64,000 bases of DNA from Promineifilum sp. (GCA_020634335.1 JACKBY010000006.1:133784-197783); one strand, 5' to 3'. Counted from the first letter of the stretch, positions 7,020 to 17,046 are shown. A program made the numbers and translations. The notes: a model not told the origin generated them from the letters alone.

Positions 7020-9017
7020 TCAACCGGCCGAAAGCACTTCTCGCTCGGGGCGAAACTGGGTTTCGTACAACGATGCGTATAGGCCATCGCGCTCCAGCAA
7101 CTCAGCGTGCGTACCAGCTTCGATGAGGCGGCCCTGAGCCATCACCAGGATCATATCGGCCGACAAAATAGTGGACAAACGATGTGCGATAACCAGACTG
7201 GTGCGGCTTTCCATCACGCGCTGCAGTGCCTCCTGTATAAGCGCTTCCGAGAGCGAATCGAGATGAGACGTAGCTTCATCAAGTACCAAGATACGGGGAT
7301 CTTTCAGAATCACGCGGGCGATTGCGACTCGCTGTCTCTCGCCGCCGCTAAGGCGATAGCCGCGCTCCCCGACAACGGTGTCATAGCCATCCGGCAATGA
7401 CATGATGAAATCGTGGATATTCGCGGCCCGTGCGGCGGCGATCATTTCGGCCTCGGTAGCCTCCGGCCGGGCATATAGCAAATTGGCCCGAACAGTATCA
7501 TAAAAAAGATACGTCTCCTGGGTCACCATGCCGATATTCTTGGAGAGAGAATACATAGTCAAGTCACGCAAATCGTGGCCGTCCAGAAGAACACGGCCCC
7601 CCGTTGGATCATAAAGGCGTGGAATGAGATAGGTCACTGTCGTCTTGCCCGCGCCGCTTGGGCCCACCAGAGCCACCAGTTGGCCGGGCTGAATGTGAAA
7701 TGATATGTCCTGAAGAGCGATGCGGCGCTCGGGCGTTACCTCGACCGCCTCGCCACCATCCACGTTATCCTCATCCAGACTTTCGTCCCGCACGCCGTCG
7801 GCGGCCTCATTCGAGCTTCGTCCACGCCGTAGCAGCGTCTCGCCTCCTCCCCTTGAATAGCGGACCACTTCCGACAGGCCGGCTCTTTGACCTGATTTCA
7901 ACTTTTCATAATCAAAGGTGACGTTCTCAAAGGTCAGGCTGCCCTTTACCTCATCGAGCGCGATGGCATCCGGTTTCTCGGTAATCTCCATGGGAATATC
8001 GAGCACCTCAAAAACGCGCTCGAAACTGACCATACTTTGAGCAAATTCGACCGGCGAATTCGTTAGAGCCATCAGCGGCCCATACAACTGCGTCAAGTAA
8101 GCGCCGAACGCGACGATGGTACCAATCGTGAAAGCTCCTTGAATAGTCAGGTAGCCGCCCACCCAGTAGACCAACGCGGAGCCGATGGCCCCGATGATAC
8201 CCAGGATCATGAAAAACCAGCGGCCGATGACCGCCGAGCGCACGCCCAAATCGCGGACAGCGGCGCTGTCGCGGCGAAATCGCGACATCTCCCGCTCTTC
8301 GCGCCCGAATAACTTCACCAGCAACGCCCCGCTGACGTTCAGCGTCTCATTCATCGTGGCGTTCATCTCGGCGTTCAGGATCATCGACTTCCGTCGAAGA
8401 TCACGCAGGACACGCCCGATCCGGCGCGCCGGAAAATAAAATAACGGCACCACCACCAGCCCCAATAACGTCAGACGCCACTCCAACGCGACCATGATAG
8501 CCAGCGTGGCGACGACCTGTACGATATTTGAAATAATGGAGATGATTGTATTGCTTACCGCTTGCTGCGCGCCTACTACATCGTTGTTCAGGCGCGACAT
8601 TAATTCGCCCGTTCGCGACTGGGTGAAGAAGCGCAGTGACATGCGCTGAAAATGCCCGTAAACCGCGTTCCTGAGGTCAAATATAATACTTTCGCCGACA
8701 AACGCACTCAGGTCTCGCTGCCAAACGCCTACGAGGCCATTCACGACGGGAACGGCGATCAGACCGATGGCCAATAGATTCAGCAAGCGCCGGTCGCCAT
8801 TGGGGATAGCATCATCGATGAGCGAACGCATCAGCAGTGGCGATATCAACGTAATGCCCGTCGTCAACAGAATGGTGACGAGCAGGAGCAGCACGTGACG
8901 CAAATAGGGGCGCGCGAAACCCCACACGCGCAACAACAACTCGCGCGTCACCAGCGGCCGATCCTGCTCTTCGTCGTGGCTCAAAAACGCCCACCAACCC
9001 CCGCCATGAAATCCCAT
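7020..9017 (-). CDS. ABC exporter, fused membrane and ATPase domains
   Basis: This 665-residue MsbA/LmrA-type half-transporter has an ABC_membrane domain (about residues 40-320, six predicted helices) followed by the ATPase. Walker A is at 452-460 (GPSGAGKTT), the Q-loop Gln at 500, the signature LSGGERQ near 556-562 and Walker B with the catalytic Glu at 577-581 (LVLDE). An atypical acidic and Ser/Gly/Arg-rich stretch of about 60 residues (371-430) is inserted between the A-loop strand (VTFDY) and the rest of the ATPase core. AAGGAG lies upstream of ATG 9017. Such exporters work as homo- or heterodimers; no partner gene is adjacent. The substrate is unknown. Confidence 0.92.
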   Translation of the reverse strand: MGFHGGGWWAFLSHDEEQDRPLVTRELLLRVWGFARPYLRHVLLLLVTILLTTGITLISPLLMRSLIDDAIPNGDRRLLNLLAIGLIAVPVVNGLVGVWQRDLSAFVGESIIFDLRNAVYGHFQRMSLRFFTQSRTGELMSRLNNDVVGAQQAVSNTIISIISNIVQVVATLAIMVALEWRLTLLGLVVVPLFYFPARRIGRVLRDLRRKSMILNAEMNATMNETLNVSGALLVKLFGREEREMSRFRRDSAAVRDLGVRSAVIGRWFFMILGIIGAIGSALVYWVGGYLTIQGAFTIGTIVAFGAYLTQLYGPLMALTNSPVEFAQSMVSFERVFEVLDIPMEITEKPDAIALDEVKGSLTFENVTFDYEKLKSGQRAGLSEVVRYSRGGGETLLRRGRSSNEAADGVRDESLDEDNVDGGEAVEVTPERRIALQDISFHIQPGQLVALVGPSGAGKTTVTYLIPRLYDPTGGRVLLDGHDLRDLTMYSLSKNIGMVTQETYLFYDTVRANLLYARPEATEAEMIAAARAANIHDFIMSLPDGYDTVVGERGYRLSGGERQRVAIARVILKDPRILVLDEATSHLDSLSEALIQEALQRVMESRTSLVIAHRLSTILSADMILVMAQGRLIEAGTHAELLERDGLYASLYETQFRPEREVLSAG

Positions 9018-9035
9018 TATCGATCTCCTTACGGC

Positions 9036-11447
9036 TCAATGAACCGTTATCGTACCCAATTCTATCATGTCCGAACCTGATTGGTCTTGCCAACGCTGCA
9101 AGCTCCCCGGATCATACAAGCCGGCTACCACCCGGTAGCTCCCCGACGGCAAGCCAATCGTCGATACCTTACTCACCTGGAACAGCAGGTCGCCCCGCTG
9201 CCACCCTTCCCATGCAGCCCCAAACCCGTCCCACTGCGAGGCGATGCGGCCGGCACCGTCCAGTAGGTGGATGAACATTTTCGACGGCTGCGGCTCGCCG
9301 AGTTGTGACCAAACCGTTAAAATTTGTAATTCTCCATTTGCATTGCGCATCGTCGGCACTCCTCTATAGGCAACGCGGCCATTAGCCAGGGTCAAGGTCT
9401 GGCCGCCATCATTGAAAACGGGCAACTCAGGCGTGACACGAAAGAGCCTATATGGGCTATCATTGGCAGTAGCGACATCTTGATCGATCTCCACATAAGG
9501 GGCCAATAATGGATGAAGCGGTTGATCGCTGAGAACCAGCCACAGGTCTTGATCGTCGGTTGGAACCACAAGCGCTTGCCCGGCGTCAATCCAACGCAGT
9601 TTCACGTCATTCGTACCCAGTTGGGAATAGTCATCGACCGCCAATTGATCGACTTGCAGGTTACCCAGCACCAGGTTAACCGGCTCACCCTCGGCCGGCT
9701 GCTCGAACAGGAAAATGCTATAACCAACCTTCCCCGCCGGTTCGCGCTCGCGGAAGTAGGCGAATTGTTGGTGATTGGCGAAGTGCACGCCCTGCAACGT
9801 CGTCGCGCTGATGGCGTACCAGCCGGGCGCAGGGTTATAAGGAAAATACGGCCGTGCGTCGGGATTCATTAGCCGTGGCGCAAAGCTGTCGAGACCACGG
9901 TAATCGATGCCATAATATTCGGGCCGAGCCTCGCCGAAATAGCTCAGCCAAACAGAGTCGATGCCTTCATCATCCAGGCGTTGGGCCAATCGTCCCAGGT
10001 CTTGGCCCCAATCGATGTTACTGTCGACCAGCGCTTTCCAGCCGTTATCCGGCCCGCCGGCAATCGCGTTGAAGAAAGCGAGGTAGTGAGGATGAATCCA
10101 CAGAGATACCGCCGCCAGCCATCCAAGCAGGCCCACGACTACATACGTTGCTCTGGGCAACGAATGCGGCTTATCCGACATTGTGGCACGCGGTTGGGCC
10201 ACAGCCACTCCTATAAAGACGTAGAGAAAGGGCAGGATCGGCATCAAATGCCTGTAACCCAGATTGATGTCCGTCGTCATGGCGATGGCGAAATAACCTG
10301 CCGCCGGCACCCATAGCGCCGCGAGGTCGAGTCGGACGGAACGTTTTGTGCCCCGGCCGATGCCCGCGCGAACGAGGCAGACGAACGCCACAGCTAACAG
10401 TAACAATGTTGGCAAGGGGGTTTTCAGCAGGAACGCCACCGGAAAATAGTACCACCAGCCGGAGTCGGAGTAGTCGCCCAGCAAAAACGAGGGGGTGCTC
10501 ACCTCCAAACGATTACCGATGTCCAATAACTGATCCAGATAATCGGAAAGGGGGACGGCCGCGCCGCCCACCCCGCCGACGATGGGCAAGGATTCCCGAA
10601 TCGGCCCCGTTTGCAATCCGTGTCCCAGCCACAAGACAATAAAGGCCACCAGAGGGTAGACGATGAGAGCCGCGCCAAGATAGGCATGCCGGCTTTTTCC
10701 TGAACGCTCATCACGATCTTGACGCCACTTCCGGACCGCGCCCAGCAGGAGGATGATTCCGAACAGAGGCACAAAAAGGAGGGCTGTAAACTTCGTGTTG
10801 AGGAGGAGACCCAGACCAACCCCGGCCATAGCGGCCTTGTCCCACGAAGGGCAACGGACAAATCGCCACAGCGTGTAAGCAGCCAACGTTGCCCCGGCTG
10901 CCAGTCCCAGGTCGGTCGTCACAAACCGCATGTGCGCCAGAATGTTGGGATCGAAGGCCAGCAGAACCATTGTGACGAGGCCAGCAGATACGGCGCGGGT
11001 CCGGCGATTTCTCCGATCCCTGGCCCACCCTGCGGACATCTCCGTCGCCCAGCGCGCCCCGACGGCGGCCATCAGTAAGCCGAGCCAGATAGTGGGCATG
11101 CGGGCCAGGAACATGATGTGCTCCACGTCATTGCCAATTTCCCACAGGAACAGTTCGGCCGGCCGATGGAAGCTCGTCTCCTGCCAAGACGGATCATCCG
11201 ACGGCAGCCGCACGGATTCATCACCGACCAGCAATGCGGCATTCAGGGCGTTCAGCCCCAACGGATGGCCGACCCGAATGTGGCGGTTGCCGCCGTCCTC
11301 TCCGCGCAAATAAGCCAGACCCCGAACAAGGAACCCCTGCTCGTCAAAGGTAGGCGAGTCCCCTTTCATACTGGTGACGGCCAAACCGAACATCACCAAC
11401 AAAATCAGGGCAGCATGCCAGGGTCGTAAACGCTGTACTCGGTTCAC
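9036..11447 (-). CDS. GT39/ArnT-like membrane glycosyltransferase with C-terminal periplasmic domain
   Basis: This is a large multi-pass protein of the dolichyl-phosphate-mannose/lipid-sugar glycosyltransferase superfamily (PMT/ArnT fold). The first helix is followed by the acidic loop motif GDSPTFDEQ, where the catalytic Asp/Glu are expected, and by about ten further helices. A soluble C-terminal beta-rich part contains SNIDWGQD and a tail (GSYRVVAGLYDP) shared with the protein at 13230-15299. The open frame extends to 11504, but that extension is encoded inside a transcription terminator, so GTG at 11447 is chosen. It probably transfers a sugar from a polyprenyl-phosphate donor outside the membrane. 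Donor and acceptor are unknown. Confidence 0.8.
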   Translation of the reverse strand: MNRVQRLRPWHAALILLVMFGLAVTSMKGDSPTFDEQGFLVRGLAYLRGEDGGNRHIRVGHPLGLNALNAALLVGDESVRLPSDDPSWQETSFHRPAELFLWEIGNDVEHIMFLARMPTIWLGLLMAAVGARWATEMSAGWARDRRNRRTRAVSAGLVTMVLLAFDPNILAHMRFVTTDLGLAAGATLAAYTLWRFVRCPSWDKAAMAGVGLGLLLNTKFTALLFVPLFGIILLLGAVRKWRQDRDERSGKSRHAYLGAALIVYPLVAFIVLWLGHGLQTGPIRESLPIVGGVGGAAVPLSDYLDQLLDIGNRLEVSTPSFLLGDYSDSGWWYYFPVAFLLKTPLPTLLLLAVAFVCLVRAGIGRGTKRSVRLDLAALWVPAAGYFAIAMTTDINLGYRHLMPILPFLYVFIGVAVAQPRATMSDKPHSLPRATYVVVGLLGWLAAVSLWIHPHYLAFFNAIAGGPDNGWKALVDSNIDWGQDLGRLAQRLDDEGIDSVWLSYFGEARPEYYGIDYRGLDSFAPRLMNPDARPYFPYNPAPGWYAISATTLQGVHFANHQQFAYFREREPAGKVGYSIFLFEQPAEGEPVNLVLGNLQVDQLAVDDYSQLGTNDVKLRWIDAGQALVVPTDDQDLWLVLSDQPLHPLLAPYVEIDQDVATANDSPYRLFRVTPELPVFNDGGQTLTLANGRVAYRGVPTMRNANGELQILTVWSQLGEPQPSKMFIHLLDGAGRIASQWDGFGAAWEGWQRGDLLFQVSKVSTIGLPSGSYRVVAGLYDPGSLQRWQDQSGSDMIELGTITVH

Positions 11448-11461
11448 GGGATATTGATAAC

Positions 11462-11496
11462 AAAAAGTGGTCGGTGAACAAGCGCTCACCGACCAC
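11462..11496 (-). terminator. Strong intrinsic terminator after the DUF11 protein gene
   Basis: GTGGTCGGTGA (11467-11477) and TCACCGACCAC (11486-11496) form a perfect 11-bp stem with an 8-nt loop. On the minus strand it is followed by TTTTT. It separates the DUF11 gene from the GT39-like gene downstream. Confidence 0.9.
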
Positions 11497-11522
11497 AACT
11501 TCAATCGCCGGCTAAATCCGAA

Positions 11523-13169
11523 CTAATTATCCAGCGGCAATACTTCCAAGTATTCAAACCGCCAGGTGGAGTTGTTGTACTCATCGGTCGAGGCAAAGAA
11601 GCCAAAGTAAGGATCGCCGATCCAGCGGGTATCGGTGTATTCATACTGGAAGCCGGGGACCTGACCACGTTTGGCTGCGTAGATTTTGATCGAACCATCG
11701 CGCACTTCGATACGATAATGGTTCCAGCCTTCCGGATCTATCCCGTTATATTCCTTGATACGGTTGACATTGATGTCGCCGCCGCGCTTCATGGGACTGC
11801 CACCTTCGTTCGGCAGCCATACCAGATAGTCAACGCGCTCGAATAGGAGTTTGATGGGGCCGAAGAAGATGTTATTAGTGTTGTAAAAGTGGTTGAAGCA
11901 GTTCGTGTGCTGATACCACTCGTCGTATGAGATTCCTGGCGGACAGGTCTGGCCGTTCCAGTCGCCACCGAAGACCATGCCAAACGACAAGAGATTGGCC
12001 GGGGCCACGATCCTGGCCTCGAAATCAATGGCATACGGCGGTTCAGGAGCAGGCATCAGGGGGCTGGAGATTCCCCAGTCCCAGCGGTCCAGCACTTGCA
12101 TGACATACTTGCCATTCTCATAGAAGCCATGCACCTTTTCTCGATAGGTCGAGCGCCGCATGCTCCAACCGGTGGTATCGTCATCAAAGTCATCACGATA
12201 GCCGCCTACAACTGTCACCACATTCGACCAGGGGCCAATCTTCTGGCCCACCAGACTACGCACGCGATAGTAGTAGATGTTATCCGGCGACGCGTTCTTG
12301 CTAACGTCTATCGAAGTCTGATCACTCACTAATGTTGGCGTCGCCTCCGCAAAGTCTGGGGTTTGCGATTCGTGAATCTCGTAGCCGGTCGCGTTGGGGC
12401 TTTCCGTCCAAGTCAGGTTCCACTTATTGCCGCTATTGGGCCGGCCGGCCGTCAACGTGACGGGCTGTGGCTCATACTGAATACCATAAACGGTAAACGG
12501 GGCAAATTGCAGGAGTGAGTTGGATACGTCCTCAACCGTCACGTCCGCACTCCGCTCGATATCTTCATCCACGCTCGTAATCTGCGCCGTGTTGGTGACA
12601 GTCGTGCCGACCCCAACGTCGCTATTCAGAGTCACAACAATCGAAATCTCGGCACTTTCGCCGCCGGGTACCGTTCCCGACCACGTAAGAGTGTTCGAAT
12701 CAAATTCACAGGTATCCGATATGAGGGGCGGGCACTCATGGCTCGCGTAGGTCACCTCAGCCGGCAAGGTGTCACTTACATCGACCGGCATATCGACCTC
12801 GCCGCTGTTCACCACGGTAATGGTGTATTTGAGCACGCTACCCGGTGTGACAGAATCATCCGAAACCGTCTTGGTGGATTCCTCCAGCTCGGCCGCCGCG
12901 ACAAGGCCGTCGGGCAACGTATGAGCAGCCACGTATCGTTCGATAGAGGGTGGCGAATTGAGTAACTCTTCAGTCGTGGGGGATACACCGACAAAACGAG
13001 GTGCCGGCTGCGCCACACCGGCCGGCGGGGCCGGTTTGTCGTCGACCTGTGCCGCCGAACCGATTTGGGCGAACAGGAGAACACCAATCAACCCGGCGGC
13101 AATCGACAGGATCGCCGTCAGACCTTTTTTCCGCAAAGAAAATTGTGACGAACTTTCTTTCCTTACCAT
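11523..13169 (-). CDS. Secreted DUF11 / fibronectin-type surface protein with C-terminal lectin-like domain
   Basis: This 548-residue protein has a signal peptide (basic SLRKKG then AILSIAAGLIGVLLFAQIGSA). A DUF11 (conserved repeat) domain spans about residues 95-215, with the hallmark YTITVVNSGEVD ... VSDTLP. A fibronectin type III-like domain follows (LTWTESPNATGYEIHES). The C-terminal ~210 residues form a beta-sandwich-like domain with YRDDFDDDTTGWS, resembling LamG/DUF1080-type folds. It is likely a cell-surface or sheath component and a plausible acceptor for the adjacent glycosyltransferases, though that link is inference from neighbourhood only. AGAGGT lies upstream of ATG 13169. Confidence 0.75.
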   Translation of the reverse strand: MVRKESSSQFSLRKKGLTAILSIAAGLIGVLLFAQIGSAAQVDDKPAPPAGVAQPAPRFVGVSPTTEELLNSPPSIERYVAAHTLPDGLVAAAELEESTKTVSDDSVTPGSVLKYTITVVNSGEVDMPVDVSDTLPAEVTYASHECPPLISDTCEFDSNTLTWSGTVPGGESAEISIVVTLNSDVGVGTTVTNTAQITSVDEDIERSADVTVEDVSNSLLQFAPFTVYGIQYEPQPVTLTAGRPNSGNKWNLTWTESPNATGYEIHESQTPDFAEATPTLVSDQTSIDVSKNASPDNIYYYRVRSLVGQKIGPWSNVVTVVGGYRDDFDDDTTGWSMRRSTYREKVHGFYENGKYVMQVLDRWDWGISSPLMPAPEPPYAIDFEARIVAPANLLSFGMVFGGDWNGQTCPPGISYDEWYQHTNCFNHFYNTNNIFFGPIKLLFERVDYLVWLPNEGGSPMKRGGDINVNRIKEYNGIDPEGWNHYRIEVRDGSIKIYAAKRGQVPGFQYEYTDTRWIGDPYFGFFASTDEYNNSTWRFEYLEVLPLDN

Positions 13170-13195
13170 ATAATTTTACCTCTTGTCCCTAAGCT

Positions 13196-13213
13196 CCGGG
13201 CCAATCGGCCCGG
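13196..13213 (-). other. Intercistronic GC-rich hairpin
   Basis: CCGGGCC (13196-13202) and GGCCCGG (13207-13213) form a 7-bp stem with an AATC loop between the GT39-like gene and the DUF11 protein gene. No U-run follows, so it may be an RNA-stability or partial-termination element rather than a full terminator. Confidence 0.4.
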
Positions 13214-13229
13214 CAGCCATATTACTTTT

Positions 13230-15299
13230 CTACGGGGGTTCCGTCAAACTACACACAAGCAACGATAGCCCATCGCCTTGCTGACAGTGTGCCAATTCAA
13301 GGACATCATTCCCTTGCTCCGTGACCCATCTTTGTCCGTTGTCCCGGGAGTACAGGCCCAATCGTAGCCGGTAGCTGCCTTCCGGCAAATCGTCGGGCAG
13401 TTTTAATACGTGGGCTTGCAAAAAGAGATCATCCGGCCGCAATGTCGCTGCTGCTGCGTCCAACCCGTCAAATTGAGCGACAATTTCGCCGTTCTGATCG
13501 ACCAGGTGAATGAAGATAGCCGGATCACCGGGGAGGCGGTTGTGGACGCGCCAACCGGTAGCCAGGCGAATGGCTCCCGATTCGGGTTCCACCAGAACGG
13601 CACCCAACAATAGAAGTAGCGGCTCTTCCTGCGCGTCCACAAACATGTGATCAATCGGCTTGAGTTTCTCGGCCGGCCATGGGGGCAGACGGTATACGGC
13701 AAACGCCGGGGATCGCTCACTTCGAAAGTCAGGCTCAAGCGACAGGCCCACCAGTGCTGCCAGCGACGGATCGAGCGGGGCAAACTCGGGCACAAAAAGC
13801 AAGCTGTTCCCGCCGCCCTCCGGCCACACCATGGCCCCGGCCACGCCGGCCCCCGTCTGAATCCAGCGAGCGCGGGGATCGTCGCCCAGGCTCCGCCGCA
13901 AGCCGGCGTCATCGATTGGCTCATAGAATACTTCGGCCACGACCGGTGCGGCCGAACCGGATTGTCGCCAATAGCGGCCGATGTCCTGCACCACCGATTG
14001 ATAGCGTAATCGCGTTTCCAGCTCGCGCGGCCAGCGTAGAAACCCGTCGCGCAGTGTGCGATAGCCGTTAGCGAGCAAGATAACAGCCAGAAAGCTCCCC
14101 AATAGAACAGCAACGACAGACGCCTTTTGGCTCAATGGGCGACCGGTGGGCCACAACCGCCGCAACAGTTGATCAAATGCCAATCCCGGCAACAGGTAAA
14201 CGACCGGCAAAGCGCCTATAAGGCGCACCGTGCTGGGTGCATCGGGAGACAGGGCGCTCGGCAACATAGTGACGACTAGCCAGACAGGCAGCAGGAGATA
14301 GGCAGGTTTGCGCCACTGCCAAAGCGCGATCAGCAGCCCACCATAAAAGAAAATCGCCGTCACCGGATCAAATATCGGCCGATCGGGAATGGTGTAGGTC
14401 CAACGCGGATCGCCGGTGAGGCTGAATACGCCCAATGTCGCGCGCGCCTCCTGTAAAACCGGGCCAAGGTCTCCCTCACCCAAAGCCATCAGTGGCCCTC
14501 CCAGTTGCTCCAGGCGCTGTTGCAGATCGGGATTGGCGCGCAGCGTCAGTGCCATGGGTGCATACACGAGCAATGTTACGACCAGCACGACGGCCGCATA
14601 GCCCGTCTGGGCGCGAAGGAAGGCCGTCTCCTCGACGCGGCCTCCCACTCTTCCAGCCCCTAGTGCCCGCAGCGCGAGGATCAGCAGCATGAACAACGGG
14701 ATTAACCATATGATCCGCGCCGCTGTATAAGTATAGATGGACAGTCCTAACAAAATGCCAGCCGCTATTGCTTGCCGCCAATCACGGCGCGCTCTGATGC
14801 GCACACCCAGCGGCCAATACCAGAACGCCGCGACCAGCAAAACCGGCTCCATGATCGGCCGAATACCGATACGGCTAAAGATGATCGGCCACCAACTGAT
14901 CGACAGACCAACTCCGGCCACAAGCGCGGCCGTTGGCCCGAAGTGTATCTTGGCCCAGCGCATGGTCAGAGCGACGAGCAACAAGCCCAGATAGACCGAC
15001 GGCAACCGCACGGACAACATATTGTCGCCGAATAGCACCTGGAAGGGCACGGCCCAATAATGATAGAGTGGTTCGTGTCCATAACCATGACGAAAAAATA
15101 GCGCGTTCTCCCCGCCGCGAATAAACGAAGCGATGTCAGCATCCAGCACCTCGTCCTGGGCCAGCCCCGGCGGCACGTCCACCAGCGCCACCAGCCGAAA
15201 CGACGACGCCGCCAACAGGATCACCATCGCCAGCCACAACCATCGCCGTGGCGAATGCGACGGCTTGCGATCGATCAAGGCAGAGCGCTCAACGGACAT
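13230..15299 (-). CDS. GT39/ArnT-like membrane glycosyltransferase
   Basis: This 689-residue multi-pass protein has PPGLAQDEVLDAD after the first helix, matching the acidic catalytic loop of PMT/ArnT-type enzymes. Helices extend to about residue 420, and a soluble periplasmic region of about 250 residues follows. The tail motif EGSYRLRLGLYS resembles the C-terminus of the 9036-11447 protein, so the two are related by duplication or domain sharing. ATG 15299 overlaps the stop of the upstream gene (15289) by 11 bp, which indicates translational coupling. It probably glycosylates a lipid or protein outside the cytoplasmic membrane. Specificity is unknown. Confidence 0.8.
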   Translation of the reverse strand: MSVERSALIDRKPSHSPRRWLWLAMVILLAASSFRLVALVDVPPGLAQDEVLDADIASFIRGGENALFFRHGYGHEPLYHYWAVPFQVLFGDNMLSVRLPSVYLGLLLVALTMRWAKIHFGPTAALVAGVGLSISWWPIIFSRIGIRPIMEPVLLVAAFWYWPLGVRIRARRDWRQAIAAGILLGLSIYTYTAARIIWLIPLFMLLILALRALGAGRVGGRVEETAFLRAQTGYAAVVLVVTLLVYAPMALTLRANPDLQQRLEQLGGPLMALGEGDLGPVLQEARATLGVFSLTGDPRWTYTIPDRPIFDPVTAIFFYGGLLIALWQWRKPAYLLLPVWLVVTMLPSALSPDAPSTVRLIGALPVVYLLPGLAFDQLLRRLWPTGRPLSQKASVVAVLLGSFLAVILLANGYRTLRDGFLRWPRELETRLRYQSVVQDIGRYWRQSGSAAPVVAEVFYEPIDDAGLRRSLGDDPRARWIQTGAGVAGAMVWPEGGGNSLLFVPEFAPLDPSLAALVGLSLEPDFRSERSPAFAVYRLPPWPAEKLKPIDHMFVDAQEEPLLLLLGAVLVEPESGAIRLATGWRVHNRLPGDPAIFIHLVDQNGEIVAQFDGLDAAAATLRPDDLFLQAHVLKLPDDLPEGSYRLRLGLYSRDNGQRWVTEQGNDVLELAHCQQGDGLSLLVCSLTEPP

Positions 15300-16974
15300 A
15301 GTAAATTAGAATGGAGTAGCCCACACGGGCATCGGGTTTGCGGCCACGAAACCAGGCATAGACCTTCTTCTCTTCGACGCGCAGCGGCGGCTCCCACAGG
15401 CTCGATGCACTAATGGCATAGATGCCCGGTTCCGGGTCGGCGGGATCAAACGGCGGCTCCCACCATAGTCTGAAAAACCTGTCGCGGCCCAGGCCCGGCA
15501 ACGGTTCATGGGCAAGACCATAGTATTGTGGATCGGCCGTGCCAAACCAACCCAGTTTAACACTTTCCACCGCATTGGCGGTCATCCAGGTCTTGAGGCG
15601 CAATAAATCCTGGCCCCAATCGACGTTGCTGTCGGTGAGAATGCGATAGCCGTTGCTTGGGCCGCCGACCGCCGGACTAAAGTAGCTCAAGTAGTGGGGG
15701 TAAATCCACAGAGCAGTGAGCACGACAACGAGCGTGCCGCCGGCCAACAGCCGGCGCGGCGACAGTCGCCGGCCCAGCATTGGCGATAATTCCGGCGACG
15801 CCAGCCCGGCGATCAGCAACAGCAAATAGGGGAGCGCCGGCAACACGTGCCGATACCCAATGTTCAGAGCGCTCTGCATAGCCAGCAGGTAGAACCCCGC
15901 AGCCGTTAGCACCAAAAACAAGGCGCGCGACCGCGTAGCAGAACATTTGAATAACAAGACGACGGACAATCCAAGCAGCGCGATCAATACGACAGGCGTC
16001 TTGACGACAAAAGCGGCGGGGAAGTAAAGTGCCCAGCCGTTCTCTGAAAACCGGCCGAACAGAAACGCCGTCGCCCGCCCACCGCCCAGGAGCGCAATCT
16101 GCTCCAGCCCCGCCCAAAACGTCGGCATGGGACCCGCCCATTGGTTCAGCGGAGACAGCGAAGCGGTAATGAATTTGAATGACCCCCACTCCAGGCCGAA
16201 GGTGACCCACACGACGACCAGCGCGGTCACGCCCGCCACAGCCAATTGGCTGATCCTGAGGATGATTTCCCGGCTGCGCCGCCCATGCCCCTCATCGTAT
16301 AGGGGCAACAAAGCCAGGACGAACCATATCGCCCCGAATCCCAACGCCGACAATTTGCTGCCAAAGGCCAGGCCCATGCATAGGGCCGCCGCGGCCCACA
16401 ACCGCCAGTTCCAGCGATCCGGCACTTGCCACAACCGCCACAGGCAGAAGGTAGCCAGGAAGGTGAATAGCGTGCCCCCCATGTCTGTGGTAGCGTAGCG
16501 GCCGTGGGCCAGCAGGTTCGGCTCAAACAGCAACAGCACCAGAGCCGGCAAGGCTGCCACCCGCCCCCACAGCATTCCGGCAAAGCGATAGCCGGCCAGC
16601 GCCAGGGCGATTGCCAGTAGTAAGATTGGCAGCCGGGCCAGAAAGACAACCCGGCCGACATCGTGGTTATATTGCCACAGGAATAGGTCGGCGAATTCGT
16701 ACCATCCTTCGCGCCGCTCCCAACTGGGATGATCAGTCGGCAGGCGCAGTTCCGGCATCGTCAGCAGCGGCAAGGCGCTCAGGCTGTTGATCAGCGGTGG
16801 ATGCTCCAAACTCAAACGAGGATCGCCCGTCCTCAAAAAAGCCAGGCCGCGCGCGATGTGGTTCTGCTCATCCATTGTGGGGCTGTCGCCGACGAGGCTG
16901 CCGACAGCCAGCCAGAAGTAGAGCAACAACGCCAGAACAGTCGCCCACACACGAAAATACGGACGGTTGACCAT
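15289..16974 (-). CDS. GT39/ArnT-like membrane glycosyltransferase
   Basis: This multi-pass protein of about 561 residues is closely similar in layout to the 9036-11447 protein: GDSPTMDEQNHIARGLAFL after helix 1, EHPPL in the loop, a repeat of SNVDWGQD, and a short soluble tail. It lacks the extra C-terminal domain of its neighbours. The frame is open from ATG 17010, but AGGTGG (16989-16984) lies 9 nt before ATG 16974 and only 3 nt before ATG 16980, so 16974 is preferred. It is first in an operon with the 13230-15299 gene. The start is uncertain; the family call is firm. Confidence 0.8.
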   Translation of the reverse strand: MVNRPYFRVWATVLALLLYFWLAVGSLVGDSPTMDEQNHIARGLAFLRTGDPRLSLEHPPLINSLSALPLLTMPELRLPTDHPSWERREGWYEFADLFLWQYNHDVGRVVFLARLPILLLAIALALAGYRFAGMLWGRVAALPALVLLLFEPNLLAHGRYATTDMGGTLFTFLATFCLWRLWQVPDRWNWRLWAAAALCMGLAFGSKLSALGFGAIWFVLALLPLYDEGHGRRSREIILRISQLAVAGVTALVVVWVTFGLEWGSFKFITASLSPLNQWAGPMPTFWAGLEQIALLGGGRATAFLFGRFSENGWALYFPAAFVVKTPVVLIALLGLSVVLLFKCSATRSRALFLVLTAAGFYLLAMQSALNIGYRHVLPALPYLLLLIAGLASPELSPMLGRRLSPRRLLAGGTLVVVLTALWIYPHYLSYFSPAVGGPSNGYRILTDSNVDWGQDLLRLKTWMTANAVESVKLGWFGTADPQYYGLAHEPLPGLGRDRFFRLWWEPPFDPADPEPGIYAISASSLWEPPLRVEEKKVYAWFRGRKPDARVGYSILIYYVR

Positions 16975-17046
16975 TCCCATCGGCCACCTCGAAAAAACCG
17001 CACGCTTCATGAGGGCGATTATAAACCATCGCGCCCAAGGTGAGTC

